Shown one piece after another: positions 45,536-57,000 of a stretch of 64,000 nt of DNA. Every line of letters begins with the position of its first letter. Within the stretch, counting starts at the first letter, position 1. This DNA is from Umbilicaria muhlenbergii (Eukaryota > Ascomycota > Lecanoromycetes > Umbilicariales > Umbilicariaceae), in NCBI GenBank assembly GCA_000611775.1, contig KK106984.1, positions 1,084,364 through 1,148,363 of the forward strand. The letters run 5' to 3'. The translations under genes and the position numbers were made by a program. A model generated the notes under the pieces. The model had not been told where the DNA came from. It saw only the letters and a program-made list of their open reading frames with translations, and ran no database searches.

Positions 45536-46581
45536 AGATTGGGAAACTGGAGACTATTTTCTTGCATTCAAATGGTGTTCTTTATACCCACTAGACTGAT
45601 ATCCCTTGGGGTTTTTTTTGGTCTGTTTTCTACTGGGCGCTCATCGGTAATATTGGTGGGAGGGGGTAAGCCTTGGCTCTTCCTCAACCTCGCGGGGGCC
45701 CAGCTTAATGAGGTAATATTGGGGGGCAAGTTTGGGCTCTTTCTTCAATATGACGAGGGCCCAGCTTGATAAGTCGGTTTGTATATTAGATTGATATCAC
45801 GATACCAATGAAGCCAAATCATTCATGTTCTAGAGACTGGATCCGTGAAATACGCGCTGCCGTATGTGACTGCTGAGTCGGCAGATCTTCGCGCAGAGGA
45901 GGCTCCCTCAAGCTAGTGATATCACTGACATGTCAATGTCATCATATCCGGAGAGCCCCCTTCTTCTGCAGCCATCTGATACCTACCGCTTATTTCGACG
46001 GTGCGCCTGCTGAGCACCGTTTGGTTGGCGTGTCGCGTTTCAACTTTGCAGGATTTTTGGTCGAATGCGAAAGGGCTGATGGGTTGAAAATACGAGTGTG
46101 CCTAAGCTTGTGCTGTGCTGCGGCGTCCTCCTGCGCCCTGGTGCGAGGCTGTGGGGGTGTGCGGTGGTTGGATTGGCTTGATGATGGTGGTTGGGGGCGG
46201 GAAGGGGGGGCTATGGTCGCCTCATGGGTTTGCGTAGCCTTGCTGCTGGTATCGTTTGGGAGCCTGGTTGCGAGCGGTTGTTTGCGAATGCTGCTTGACT
46301 GTACTCTTGGCACTTTACTACCCTCGACGGTTTCTGAGAAGTTTCAAATTACAGCTCCGACCTGCGAGTGCGACGAAGATTGAAGAGCCGAAGGCGTTTT
46401 TGTAGGGTTCCAGATACCACGTTGGATCTTGGGAGAGGTGTCGACAGCTGAGATATAAATTACCAACGACTTTGGGTACGTTCTCTCAATATGTTACCGC
46501 TAGCGGTTGTGACTTGCCCTGCAATTGCTAATTCATATTCGTAGCTTTTCTCTCGTTCATCTTCCAAGACCTGTGAAAGCT
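45536..46581. other. Intergenic spacer with a 66-bp tandem duplication
   Basis: 3' flank of the PIN-like gene and 5' flank of the ankyrin gene. It contains the imperfect tandem duplication 45646-45770. The long open stretch 45916-46383 begins with GTG and has no recognisable content, so I do not call it. The region just before 46582 is probably promoter/5' UTR. Confidence 0.45.
45646..45770. repeat. Imperfect tandem duplication, about 66 bp
   Basis: Copy 1 from 45646 and copy 2 from 45712 each run GGTAATATTGG, a G-run, AAG, TTGGGCTCTT or TTGGCTCTTC, then GGGCCCAGCTT. Copy 2 is a few bases shorter. Confidence 0.85.
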
Positions 46582-49500
46582 ATGTCAAAACAGTCAAAAA
46601 CCCGCCGAAGTCCCACTTTTGAAGCTCCAGAGGGTTCTCGCGGTACCGGATATACCTCCATAGGGGTCTCACTGCCCTATTTCGAAGGCTCATCAGCAAC
46701 TGCTCGAAGGCCTAAGAATATCGCAGGACCTAAAGTGTCTGAAGAGTTATCAATGAACACAATCGAATCCAGGGCGTTGATTAGCGCAATTGACTCCGGC
46801 GATAGGGCGGCTGTGCTGGGACTGCTAAGAGTAGGAGCTAATGTGAATACAACCGAAGGTCCTCTTTCGATACCACCACTCATTCGAGCGATACGCTTAG
46901 GGAATGAGGCAATTGTGCAGCTGCTACTGGACTGGGGCGCTAAAGTCACTAGAGACCATGGCTGGAATGAGACAGCACTCCATGTTGCGGCTGGAAAGGG
47001 TCATACTGAGGTGGTGAGGATGCTACTGCAGAGTGGGGCCGACGTCAATGCGATCGATAATAATGGGGAAATGCCACTTCATTTCGCAGCTGGGCAAGGT
47101 CATCATGAGACGGTGAAAATGTTGCTGTTAGAAGGAGCTGATCTTAGTGCGCAAAATGTTCGTGGAGAAACAGCACTTCATTTGGCAGCTGAGCAAGATC
47201 ACTATGTGACAGTGAGGCTGCTACTGCGCAATGCCGCAGACATAACAGCTCAGGATATACAAGGCAGAACACCACTTCATTTGGCAGCTGAGCAAGGTCA
47301 CTCTGAGGCAGTGCGGCTACTACTGCAGAACTCCGCCAATATAATAGCTCAGGATATACAAGGCAGAACACCCCTTCATTTGGCATTTGAGCAAGATCAC
47401 TATGAGATAGTGCAGCTGCTACTTAAAAATGGAGCCGATGTTAACGGAAAAGACAGAGATGGACGGACACTACTACAAAAAGCGGTTTCAAGCATGAACA
47501 AGACAATGGTAAAAGTGCTGCAGGAAGCGGGTGCTGACATTGCATCAAAGAGTGCCTTTGAGAAGAGTTTTCTACGCAAAGTAGCCTTGGAAAGCTCCAA
47601 TCTAGGTACAGAGGCGCGGTTAAGTGATGTCTGTCACGATTATGAAGACATTCTCAACCCAGGAAAGTACTTCAAGGAGCTCAACGACCTAGAAAGAAGG
47701 GTGGCACTTCATTCATCACTCAAATACTTTGAGCAGGGTCTCTACATTATAGAGAAAAGTCATCACAGCCTCGATAGCCTAAGCTCTGATTTCGGCCTGT
47801 GGGCAATGAGGGGAGCGCTTTGGGAGGGCAACAATCAAGATTTCCAAGCATGGAGCGCATGCTATAAATTCATCATGCGTAGCTTGGTTGAAAGCTACTC
47901 AGTTGTATTGCAAGTTCTTGAAAATCTGGACTTACTTGGGGAATCTGGATTTTGTGGGTCCTTTTTCACCATTCTTGTTGCGACCAGAAGCCGTCCGGAA
48001 GTTGCGCAGGTCTCACGAATCGAGCGTTCTACAGTGGATGTGATTGCGGTCTCCATGCGGGAGAGCATATTCGCTCTTGCAGCACTCTACTCGAGACTAA
48101 AAGTTGACGGACAATACTACTCTCAGCTACCGCAAGATGTATCATCTACAGTAGAGGTCCCCAGACGTCACTGTACAGAGTTACTAGCCGGTATGGACCT
48201 TGTTGTTCAGGGGCGGTTAGACGAGGGATCCAGTCTTAATATGATGCCCGAGCTAACAGATATTCGGCTCGCCACATTGATTATGAATCTCGGGCTTGTC
48301 ATGTATTCTGGATCACATGGTTCGGATATTGAGAAATACCTTAGAACGCATGTCATACCGGGAAACCAATCTCCTACAATGGAAGGAGTCGGAACATCAC
48401 CGATCTTGACGCCTAGAGAGTCGCTCGACGAAGTCAACCCATCTAGATTGCAAGTACTTAACGAAGCTGCTACTTATGGATTTCAATGTACAATGAAGCG
48501 TCTGGCGTGCTTGGAAGAATTCATTGGGGGCTCAGTCTGGGTCTTTGAGCATCTACAAACTGGACCGATCGCTACTGTGTCAGACAGACGGCTGTTTGTC
48601 TCCACCTCAATAGAGGACTTCAGCGATATGTGGGGACCAGTCTGGGCTGTTCCGAGTAAGGAACGCAACATGATCAAGCATTACAATGTGCCCAAAGGAA
48701 TGATCCGCAGGGTATCATTAAATACCTTTCCAGACCCAAAAATCGACGACTGCGAGATTCCTTGCCATTGGAATAGCTGGGCAGAACTCTCAGAATACAG
48801 TGAGGGTTTACATTTTACTTTCGACGACCTCCTAATCAAACCGTCAGACAAACTCCTTATTGGTCTCCCGTTCCAAAATAACGTAACGTGTCAGTTCACG
48901 CTGAGGGAGATAGAGCGTACAAGAGCCGGCCGCATGGTTCCTGCTGGTACGTTTTCAGAGGCCTGGTTTACAGACACTTATCAAATAGGGGCAAATGCTG
49001 GCTTTCGGGGCGTTGGTGTGTCAACACAGCGTACAAGAAAGAAACGTCCAAGTAAAACACATAAAGAAGCCATATGGGACAATATAAAGAACTCACCGCA
49101 GAGCTTCCATCCCGGGATCTTCAACCTTTTGTTAGGTCTAGAAGTTAGTCACTGCACCGGGAACGCACGAAGAATCAAGATGAAAGATCTCTTCCGTTTG
49201 GACCCTGTCAAAAGCTATCTGAAAGAAGTACAGCCTGAATGGTATAACAGTGCACTCGGCGGACAGTTCTCAGAAGCTATCAGCAGTTCCGATGCGGGTA
49301 TGCTCCGCTGTTTTTGGGACGGTCTATCTGCTGAAAAGAAGCTCGAAGTTGTGGCGATCGTTCAGGTCGTGATAGACCCGCTGCAATTCACCGGAGTGAG
49401 GGAAGACGGGACCTTTGGAGTTGGCTATTTGAGTTCCGGGAGGGATGCGCAGATTATGCTGCTAAACCGGCATCTCAATGACTGGGCTGGCGTCTTAAAG

Positions 49501-49929
49501 GACTCGGAGACCGTGACCACCTACGCAATCTTGAACAAAGTCTGCCTTGAATGCGCCCTTCGAGATTACGACACCCACATTTGTCGGTCCAAGGGCGGCA
49601 GAGCAGGCTTTACAGTTCTCGAGACGCAAATCACCGTTCCCTATGGGATCTCCGATCAAGAACAAAGCCGTTTCTTCCGCCTTGGGGAGCAAGGTCGTTT
49701 GGATATCATTAGCAAGAAAGATGACGGCGTCCTTGTGGCGAAATGGGAGCAAGCGGACATGCGAGAAGTGTTGAACAGAGTCAAGAAGCTCGTACAGCCT
49801 CAGAAAGAGATCCTATATGATCAGGAAGTAGTCAAAGATGCCGAGATGGGTGACCAGATCTTCCAGGTCTACATACGATCGCAGCATCGCAGTAACTTTG
49901 GCTGGGGAGAGGCCGTCTATGGCTGGTAG
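46582..49929 (+). CDS. Large ankyrin-repeat protein with uncharacterised fungal C-terminal domain
   Basis: A single uninterrupted exon, 1,115 residues. ATG 46582 (MSKQSKTRRSP) is the first in-frame ATG; the open frame extends upstream only with non-ATG codons. After a disordered 65-residue head come about eight ankyrin repeats (residues about 68-330), with consensus parts such as GRTPLHLAAEQGHSEAVRLL and ADVNAIDNNGEMPLHFAA. Repeats 5-7 are nearly identical in DNA with a 99-bp period. The remaining 780 residues are a conserved-looking region with FSDMWGPVWAV, EIPCHWNSW, LLLGLEVSHCTGNARRI and a closing region AGFTVLETQITVPYG. I recall this tail from hypothetical ankyrin proteins of filamentous ascomycetes. 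No NACHT, kinase, F-box or membrane segment is seen. Probably a scaffold or recognition protein; no function claimed. Confidence 0.87.
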   Translation: MSKQSKTRRSPTFEAPEGSRGTGYTSIGVSLPYFEGSSATARRPKNIAGPKVSEELSMNTIESRALISAIDSGDRAAVLGLLRVGANVNTTEGPLSIPPLIRAIRLGNEAIVQLLLDWGAKVTRDHGWNETALHVAAGKGHTEVVRMLLQSGADVNAIDNNGEMPLHFAAGQGHHETVKMLLLEGADLSAQNVRGETALHLAAEQDHYVTVRLLLRNAADITAQDIQGRTPLHLAAEQGHSEAVRLLLQNSANIIAQDIQGRTPLHLAFEQDHYEIVQLLLKNGADVNGKDRDGRTLLQKAVSSMNKTMVKVLQEAGADIASKSAFEKSFLRKVALESSNLGTEARLSDVCHDYEDILNPGKYFKELNDLERRVALHSSLKYFEQGLYIIEKSHHSLDSLSSDFGLWAMRGALWEGNNQDFQAWSACYKFIMRSLVESYSVVLQVLENLDLLGESGFCGSFFTILVATRSRPEVAQVSRIERSTVDVIAVSMRESIFALAALYSRLKVDGQYYSQLPQDVSSTVEVPRRHCTELLAGMDLVVQGRLDEGSSLNMMPELTDIRLATLIMNLGLVMYSGSHGSDIEKYLRTHVIPGNQSPTMEGVGTSPILTPRESLDEVNPSRLQVLNEAATYGFQCTMKRLACLEEFIGGSVWVFEHLQTGPIATVSDRRLFVSTSIEDFSDMWGPVWAVPSKERNMIKHYNVPKGMIRRVSLNTFPDPKIDDCEIPCHWNSWAELSEYSEGLHFTFDDLLIKPSDKLLIGLPFQNNVTCQFTLREIERTRAGRMVPAGTFSEAWFTDTYQIGANAGFRGVGVSTQRTRKKRPSKTHKEAIWDNIKNSPQSFHPGIFNLLLGLEVSHCTGNARRIKMKDLFRLDPVKSYLKEVQPEWYNSALGGQFSEAISSSDAGMLRCFWDGLSAEKKLEVVAIVQVVIDPLQFTGVREDGTFGVGYLSSGRDAQIMLLNRHLNDWAGVLKDSETVTTYAILNKVCLECALRDYDTHICRSKGGRAGFTVLETQITVPYGISDQEQSRFFRLGEQGRLDIISKKDDGVLVAKWEQADMREVLNRVKKLVQPQKEILYDQEVVKDAEMGDQIFQVYIRSQHRSNFGWGEAVYGW
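47150..47445 (+). repeat. 99-bp ankyrin-coding tandem repeat, nearly identical copies
   Basis: GCTCAGGATATACAAGGCAG followed by AACACC.CTTCATTTGGCA occurs at about 47246 and again 99 bp later at about 47345. The preceding repeat at about 47150 shares CTTCATTTGGCAGCTGAGCA. The copies are closer to one another than to the outer repeats, a sign of recent duplication or gene conversion. Confidence 0.85.
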
Positions 49930-51047
49930 ACTAGTTCGATGACTGCGTCAATTTAGGACTACTTACGAAATAGTTAAAGCGTGGGCCTTACACATCTGAA
50001 ACCGAAGCATGACCATTCGAAACAATCTACGTGTTGCTACTATAAGGGTGTGCAGTGATCACTTACTCTAGTACCTTATGCGTTCAATCATCCGAGCATC
50101 GTTGACGGCTGCAGTCACCATAAACATGGATCTACTATTTATGCATTAACCCTCAACATCTATTTTGAATGTTGACCAGTTGAGAGGACCCTCAGCTAAG
50201 GACGGCCAATTATTTTCCCCATACACCTGTCACGCATGCTCGAGTTTCACCAGATGAACGCACGATGCAAGGAGGTGAGAACCGGGCAGCATATTTTCCA
50301 CGCGATAAAATCGATTCCATCTTCTCCAGCGAGTCACAACTCTTCATCGCCTTACGCTCAAGGCTCGAGACCCGGTGCGGCCAGTAGCAACGCTTTGTAA
50401 GCTTCAAGCACATGCAGCGACGGTCGCCAAGTGCTTTCGAAAACGAAATTCGGATTCGCGTCAATCAATCACAAGAAAGAAAGTCGCATACCCGCGCTGA
50501 TTTGCAGCTTGATGCTTTGCGCCGTGGAAGCCGATCGCGACACGCAGCGGGAAGGCGATCCTATCCCATGACTTGCCCCCCAGTATTGTCGGTAGGCACG
50601 GCGCGGTATAAATTTTCAAGCAGTAAGACCGAAGAGAATTACGAGCACGAACACCATCAAAATCATCAATTGGTGATGCTCACTCGGCCCGTTATCGATT
50701 GCCAGATAGGGACTGTCTTTTTGGTACCGCGGATAAGGTCTGGAAATGGATCTACACAGGATAATACAGGGATTGTAAAGGCGGTCGCACTGTCGCACAC
50801 CACGTTTGGCGAGCTTGTGACCTGGAGGCGCTCCTTGCCTCCACGCCTCCCTATTCAATGACATTATCTATCCCAAACCTCTAAATCAACCTCATCCTCT
50901 CTGTGCGCTCCTCTTTGGCCGTTTTTAGCACCATCTATCCTTGCGCAGACACTTTTCGCACCTATTGCTACGTCGCTCACCCGTGTACTGCCATTGTTGC
51001 TTCGATGAGCTCGCCCACATCTCGATCTAGCAGACCGAACCTTCATC
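49930..51047. other. Intergenic region, one doubtful open frame
   Basis: Lies between the ankyrin gene and the giant repeat gene. An ATG-started frame of 149 codons at 50412-50861 (+) has mixed composition, no recognisable motif, no clear intron support, and competing frames on both strands. I do not call it a gene. The last 150 bp contain pyrimidine-rich leader-like sequence for the next gene. Confidence 0.4.
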
Positions 51048-54000
51048 ATGGCAGCGACGTCTGTCATGTCGTACTGCGCCGATCGCCCCGACAGCGAATT
51101 TCTCGAACGAAAGATCCCGCCATTGAGGACTGGTTTGGATGACGCTGGTGGATGCGCGGCGGACTATATCTTAACGAGGCGGTGTGATTGCGGCTGCATG
51201 GGGCGGGGTCCATGCAAAGCTTCTCCGCCAACCTCGACCTGGGTAGGACCATAGATCCCTTACCACCCTCGAATCTCTGGCTTTGGGGGTGTCTCGGGAA
51301 GGATTCGAGTTACCCAACAGCCGCTAGCTCTGCACAGACGATCTAACTTCTACAGCATTCACCTAACCTTGATCATCAGCCCTCGAGCAAATTCACGTTG
51401 AGCGTAGAGCTTCTTGAGGTCGCCGAGAATACACCTTCACCCTATGGTTCGCCGCCGCCATCCTACCACGAGGCCATCACCGATGCGCCGCCCGATTACA
51501 CGTTCACCGATTGCTTAGCGCACTGCCCCACTATCACCCTTGGCGTTCTTTCCCCGGCATCGAAAGGTGGAGACAGTCAGTCAAACGACCCGCTACCTCC
51601 CTTCGGCCTCATGTCGCCACCAGCTATCAACTTTGACGATACTTCTAACGTCCAATCTCACGGTGCCAAGAAAAAGAAGCAGGCCCAGAAGAAAGCCAAC
51701 CAAGCCAAGTGGGCTGACTCGGATGACGAGGGGAACAAGGAAGACGGCGAAGGTGAGAACGGTGGGGGCAGTGGAGGCAGCAATCACGGTGACGGTGGGG
51801 CAGGAGATGATGGTGATGATTGGGACACGGGAAAGAAGAAAAAGGGCAAGAAGGGCAAGCAAAATGTAGACGAAGAGGAGGAGAAGAAAAAGAAGGAAGA
51901 GGAAGAGCAGAGGAAGAAAGACGAAGAGGAGGCTGCAAATGGTTCTAATCCTCTCTCATGGGCGGATGGTGGAGATGCGAATCCAGATGATGAATGGGGA
52001 GGTTTTACGGCCGCGGGGAAGAAGGGCAAGAAGGGAAAGAAGGGAAAGGTATAAATACACAATCATGGGCCTTTCCCTCTCGCTAATAAAGATTTACAGG
52101 CCGACCCTGTTCCTCCTGCGCCTCCACCACCTCCTGACCCTCCCACGACCAACATGTTCGATGACATCGACCTTCTTGACGATCCAGCTCCCCAGATTGA
52201 TCTCAGCTTCGGTGGTACAGACAACAAAGATAAAGGCTTCGGATTTGGTGGCTGGGGAAGTAGTTGGAACACCGGCAACAAATGGGATTTCAACGGGGCA
52301 GATGCAGCAGGAGCTGATGTGGCTGGTGAAAAGGCGGTCAAGGATACCAAGGCTGCTACTGGAGACGCTGGCGAATCCAACGTGTGGTCCTTTGGGGGCA
52401 ACAAGAAAAACAAGAAAAAGACAACGACGTCCGGGTTTGACTTTAGTGACTTTGGACTGGACGAAATGAAAGAAGAGGAGCCGCCTATGGAGGAAAGTAA
52501 ACCCGCTGAAGAGGATGACTGGGGTGGCTTCATGTCTGTGGGTAAAAAGGATAAGAAGAAGAGCAAGAAAGGCACTGGCGAAGAAGCAATCAAAGCCCTA
52601 GAGCCAGCCGTTGTCGATGTACCTTTATCAGACCCACTAGCTACCGGGGATAGTAGTTGGGGTGGCTGGGGAACAGCTTCCTCCAAAAAAGATGCCAAGA
52701 AAGGAAAGAAAGGTGTCACTGAAGTCGATCCACCAGTGAATGACGTACCTCCACCGCCACCTGCCGCACCAGTAGAAGTCAGTGGAGATGATGGATGGGG
52801 CACCTTTGGATCTAAAAAGGATAAGAAGAAGGGCAAAAAGGGTGCCATCAAAGAGCCTGCCGTTACTGAAGAACCAGCAGTCGTCACCGTGCCAGACCCA
52901 GAGCCTATGGCTGAAGAAGGTTGGGGTGCCTTTTCGACCAAAAAGGACAAGAAGAAGGGCAAGAAGGGCGCTGCAGAGGAAATTGCAAAGCAGGAAGAGC
53001 CCGCTGTCGTAGTTCCGGGGCCAGAGCCAGAGCCTATGGTTGAAGAAGGTTGGGGTGCCTTTTCGACCAAGAAGGACAAGAAGAAGGGTAAGAAGGGCGC
53101 TGCAGAGGAAATTGCGAAACCAGAAGAGCCCGTTGTCGCTGTAGTTCCAGAGCCAGAGCCTGTCGCGGACGAAATTTGGGGTAGCTTTAGCACAAAGAAG
53201 GACAAGAAAAAAGGTAAGAAGGGTGCATTTGAAGAGCCCCCGGCACCGGAAGAGCAGCCCACTGTTGTGGCTGTCTCAGATCCTCCACCAGCGGATGAGG
53301 GATGGGGCACTTTTGGAACCAAGAAAGACAAGAAGAAGGGTAAGAAGGGTGCATTTGAAGAGCCTCCGCCACCGGAAGAGCAGCCCGCTGCTGTGGCTGT
53401 CCCAGAGCCTCCACCGGCAGATGAGGGATGGGGCACCTTTGGAACCAAGAAAGACAAAAAAAAAGGTAAAAAGGGTGCATTCGAGGAGCCTCCGCCACCA
53501 GAAGAGCAGCCCGCTGTTGTGGCCGTCCTGGAGCCTCCACCAGCAGATGAGGGATGGGGTACTTTCGGAACTAAGAAAGACAAGAAGAAGGGTAAGAAGG
53601 GTGCCTTTGAAGAGCCTTCGCCACCGGAAGAGCCTCCACCAGATGTGGCTGTCCCAGAGCCTTCACAGGCAGATGAGGCATGGGGTACTTTTGGCGCCAA
53701 GAAGGACAAGAAGAAGGGCAAGAAGGGTGCTGTAGAGGAGCCTATGCATGTAGAAGAGTCCGCCGTTGTTGCTGTCCCGGCGACTGAGCCTGCAGCAGAA
53801 GAGGTGTGGGGCACGTTCGGGGCGAAGAAGGACAAGAAGAAGGGGAAGAAAAGCGCTTTTGAAGATTTTCCACCAGCTGATGAATACGCCGAAAGCGTTG
53901 TTCCCGAGGCGGAGCCAGCAGCCGAAGACACCTGGGGAACATGGGGTACTGCAGCGAAGAAGGACAAGAAAGGGAAGAAGAACGCTATTACGGAGGCCAA

Positions 54001-57000
54001 GGAGGAACCAATAGCCGTTGTGGAGTCTGCGCCTACCGCAGAAGCCGCCGACACCGTGGCGGACGATGATTGGACTAGTTGGGCTGGGGCCGGGAAGAAG
54101 AAGGATAAGAAGAGCAGGAAAGGATCCGTGGTCAGTACGAAGGCTGACGAAGCATTGCCACCGCCACCCCCGCCTCCGCCGCCAGCTGAAATCCTAGATG
54201 TTCAAGATACCTTCAAAACTGATGACTGGGACACATGGGGTACCTCCAAGAAGGACAAGGATAAGAAGGGCAAGAAGGGCAAAGCTGCAGAGCCTGGCCC
54301 TCCAATAGCGGCAGTCCCAGAGCCGATGATTGAGACGAAGGCAGGTCCTGAAGACGAGTGGGGTACTTGGGGGCTATCTAGCAAAGACAAGAAGAAGAAA
54401 GAGAAGGCGGGTAATAAGGCGGCCGTTGAAGTGGTTGACGACTTCAACTTTGAAGCTCCGATGGCAACTACGTTTCCTGACTCAGTCCCACCTGTAGAGG
54501 AAGACACATGGGGTACGTGGGGGACCTCAAAGAAGGACAAAAAAAATGGTGGCAAGAAGGTCAAGGAATTTGAAGTACCGCCTCCAGCCCCGTCGCCACC
54601 TATAATGCCTGAACTGGACGACCCTGAAGAAGACGAATGGGGATCATTTGCACCGGTGAAGCCGAAAGGCAAGAAAGATACTAAAGCGGACACTCTGGCC
54701 GGAAAGATTTCAAAATCAAAGACTACCAAAGCCGAAGAGTCTAAAGTGGGCAAGAAGAGTCCCAAAGACAAGGATGAAGATCTTATTGACATGGTCTCCG
54801 AATCGCCGGAAGAAAAAGTTTCGAGTGAAAGCAAGAAGGACAGCAAGAAAGACGAAACGCCAGCGAAAGCCGCCAAGAGCTTTTGGGGTGGCTTTGGAAA
54901 CACAGCGGCGACGAAAACTAAGGTAGGCAAGGACAAGGATGACGCTAAAGCTAAGAAAGTCGAAGATGATGACGCCGCCGGGGAAGAATACGATGATGAT
55001 GTTGGGGAAGAAGATGAAAATGCTATCGTCGAAATCATAGAGGAGCCACCGAAGAAGAGCCCTAAGGACGCAAAAGGCAAGGCCGGTAGCAAGCTTACGA
55101 GAACCAACAGTAAAGAGAGCGACAAGGGCGGCAAGTCCGACGATAAGAAAAAGAAGGGCGATACTAGCGCGCTGATCGATATCGTGGAGGAAGCAGCGAC
55201 AGAGAGTAACGGAAACACGTGGAAAAGCATGGACGGCGAAGACAAGCACGAGGCCAAAGAAGGCAAGAAGGAGGAAAAGAAGGACGACGCTTGGAGCTTC
55301 TGGGGGTCGAAGAAGACAGCTGGCAAGAAGGCAGATGAGTCCAAGAAGGAAATTACCAAACAAGATTCGGCCAATCAGAAGGCCACGCTAGCCAAGGTCT
55401 CGAATGCGCCAGAAGTGACGCTCGCTGACGAAGCAGCGCAACCTTCGAAAGCAACAATGTCGACGATAAAAGCGAGTGATTCAAAGTCCAAGACGACCGG
55501 CAAACTCTCTGTCGCGGAGAAAGTGAAACAGTTGGAGAAGGAGAAAGAAAAGAAGTTGGAGGCAATCGCGCCGCCACCCGCGCCCGAGCCAAAACCCCTG
55601 CCAAAAGCCGACTCGCCTCCGGATAAAGCGAGCGCATCGACAAAATCAAAGGGCGCAACTGCAACTAAATCTGCATCATCAAAGAAGAAAGATCTGTCGC
55701 CTCCTGCAGATCGAAGCAAAACTTCAAAGGACTCTGTACCAGGCAGCTTTCCTTCCGAAGGCGCGGACGACGACATCGTAGACGTAGTTGATCTTCCCCC
55801 TGTTGATAACAAAATAAGTAAGAAGAGTGCCAAATCCAAGAAAGAGCCAACTATGGCGGACATGCTTATGGAAGACCCGGCGCTACCGGCACCACCGGCA
55901 CCGCCAACACCTCCGCCCGAGCCAGTCTCGAGCAAGCCTGTGAAGAAGGAACGCGCGCGTGTCGTAAGAGATGAAGGTGCCGGTTCTTGGGGCTTCTGGG
56001 GTTCAGCGCCGAAGAAAGATGTCAAGAAGGAACGCAGATCAAAAGACGACGCGGACGTAGCTCCGCCACCGACAAAGGAGAAAGTCCCGGCACCAGCTCT
56101 GACAAGGTCGAAGTCGACAAAGATCCCCAAGGAGAAGGAGCGAGAAGTCGAGAAGTCTTCAGGCTCTGACAAGGAAAAGAAAGCAGTTCCCAGACCCGCC
56201 AAAGCAAGAGGCATGGGCTTTGCTGGTATGTTCGGAGCTTCGCCCGCCCCTTCAAGGACGAAGTCTCGTGGGCGGCCCGGCACCGCTGTACCTAAGAGTA
56301 CTTCTCGAAGAGAATCTGTGGATGTCGGTGCAGTGGGCATCCCGTCCCCGCCACCTGATGATCTACCCGAGATGAACTCCAAAGCTGCAAAGATCATGGG
56401 TATGGGATCTGGAAAACTTGGTCGGAAGGAGTCCACTCGTGGAAAGCAGAAAGCTTCCGGTAAGACATTCACCACTTTGCCGACCATTTCTCAGAGACTT
56501 TCTAATCGTCCGGACGCAGTCGTACCTGATCCGTATGCAATTGACGATGATGATATGGTACTCGTGAACGAATTAGAAGACCCGGTCATCAACGCCCTTC
56601 CGCCTCCTAAGGATTCGCGCAAAGCTGTCGGCTTGGACAAAAGCTCGAAGAGCAAGTCGAAGAGAGAGGTAGGCGCTGACCCCAGTCCTCTGCCTGAACT
56701 CGTCATGGACGCCCAAGCTCTGCCAGACAGGAGTCGGCCAAACTGGGAACCTGACTTCGAACCGTTCGTGAAGGCTAATGGCAAGACGAAATACAAGCAG
56801 ACCAATTCCAGGTCGGACCCTACGGATGATATCGTCATGGTGGAAGCAGGTCCTTCAACCGATGGTCCCGATGTTGTGACTGGCCCAGATGACCTTAACT
56901 TTGTGGAGAAGCCACGAGAACCGCCTCGGTTGAAGAGATCAGCGACGACAACTGCAAAGAACCCTCCTAAATTGATGGGACTTTTCGGGCCCTTCCGCAA

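Noticed and set aside
45916-46383. A 155-codon + strand frame
   Set aside because: Starts with GTG, has no ATG or splice support and no protein-like features; treated as intergenic.
50412-50861. A 149-codon ATG-started + strand frame
   Set aside because: No motif, mixed composition and overlapping frames on the other strand. Possible but not supportable.
52063-54054. A 663-codon open frame on the - strand opposite the giant repeat gene
   Set aside because: It is the antisense of the Lys/Pro repeat array: AAG/GAA-rich codons read as Phe/Leu/Ser in reverse without stops. Its repeats mirror the + strand unit, and the + strand frame is longer and has intron support.
54202-56487. Two further long - strand frames (390 and 370 codons)
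   Set aside because: Same cause as above: stop-poor antisense of a Lys/Glu/Ser-rich coding region.
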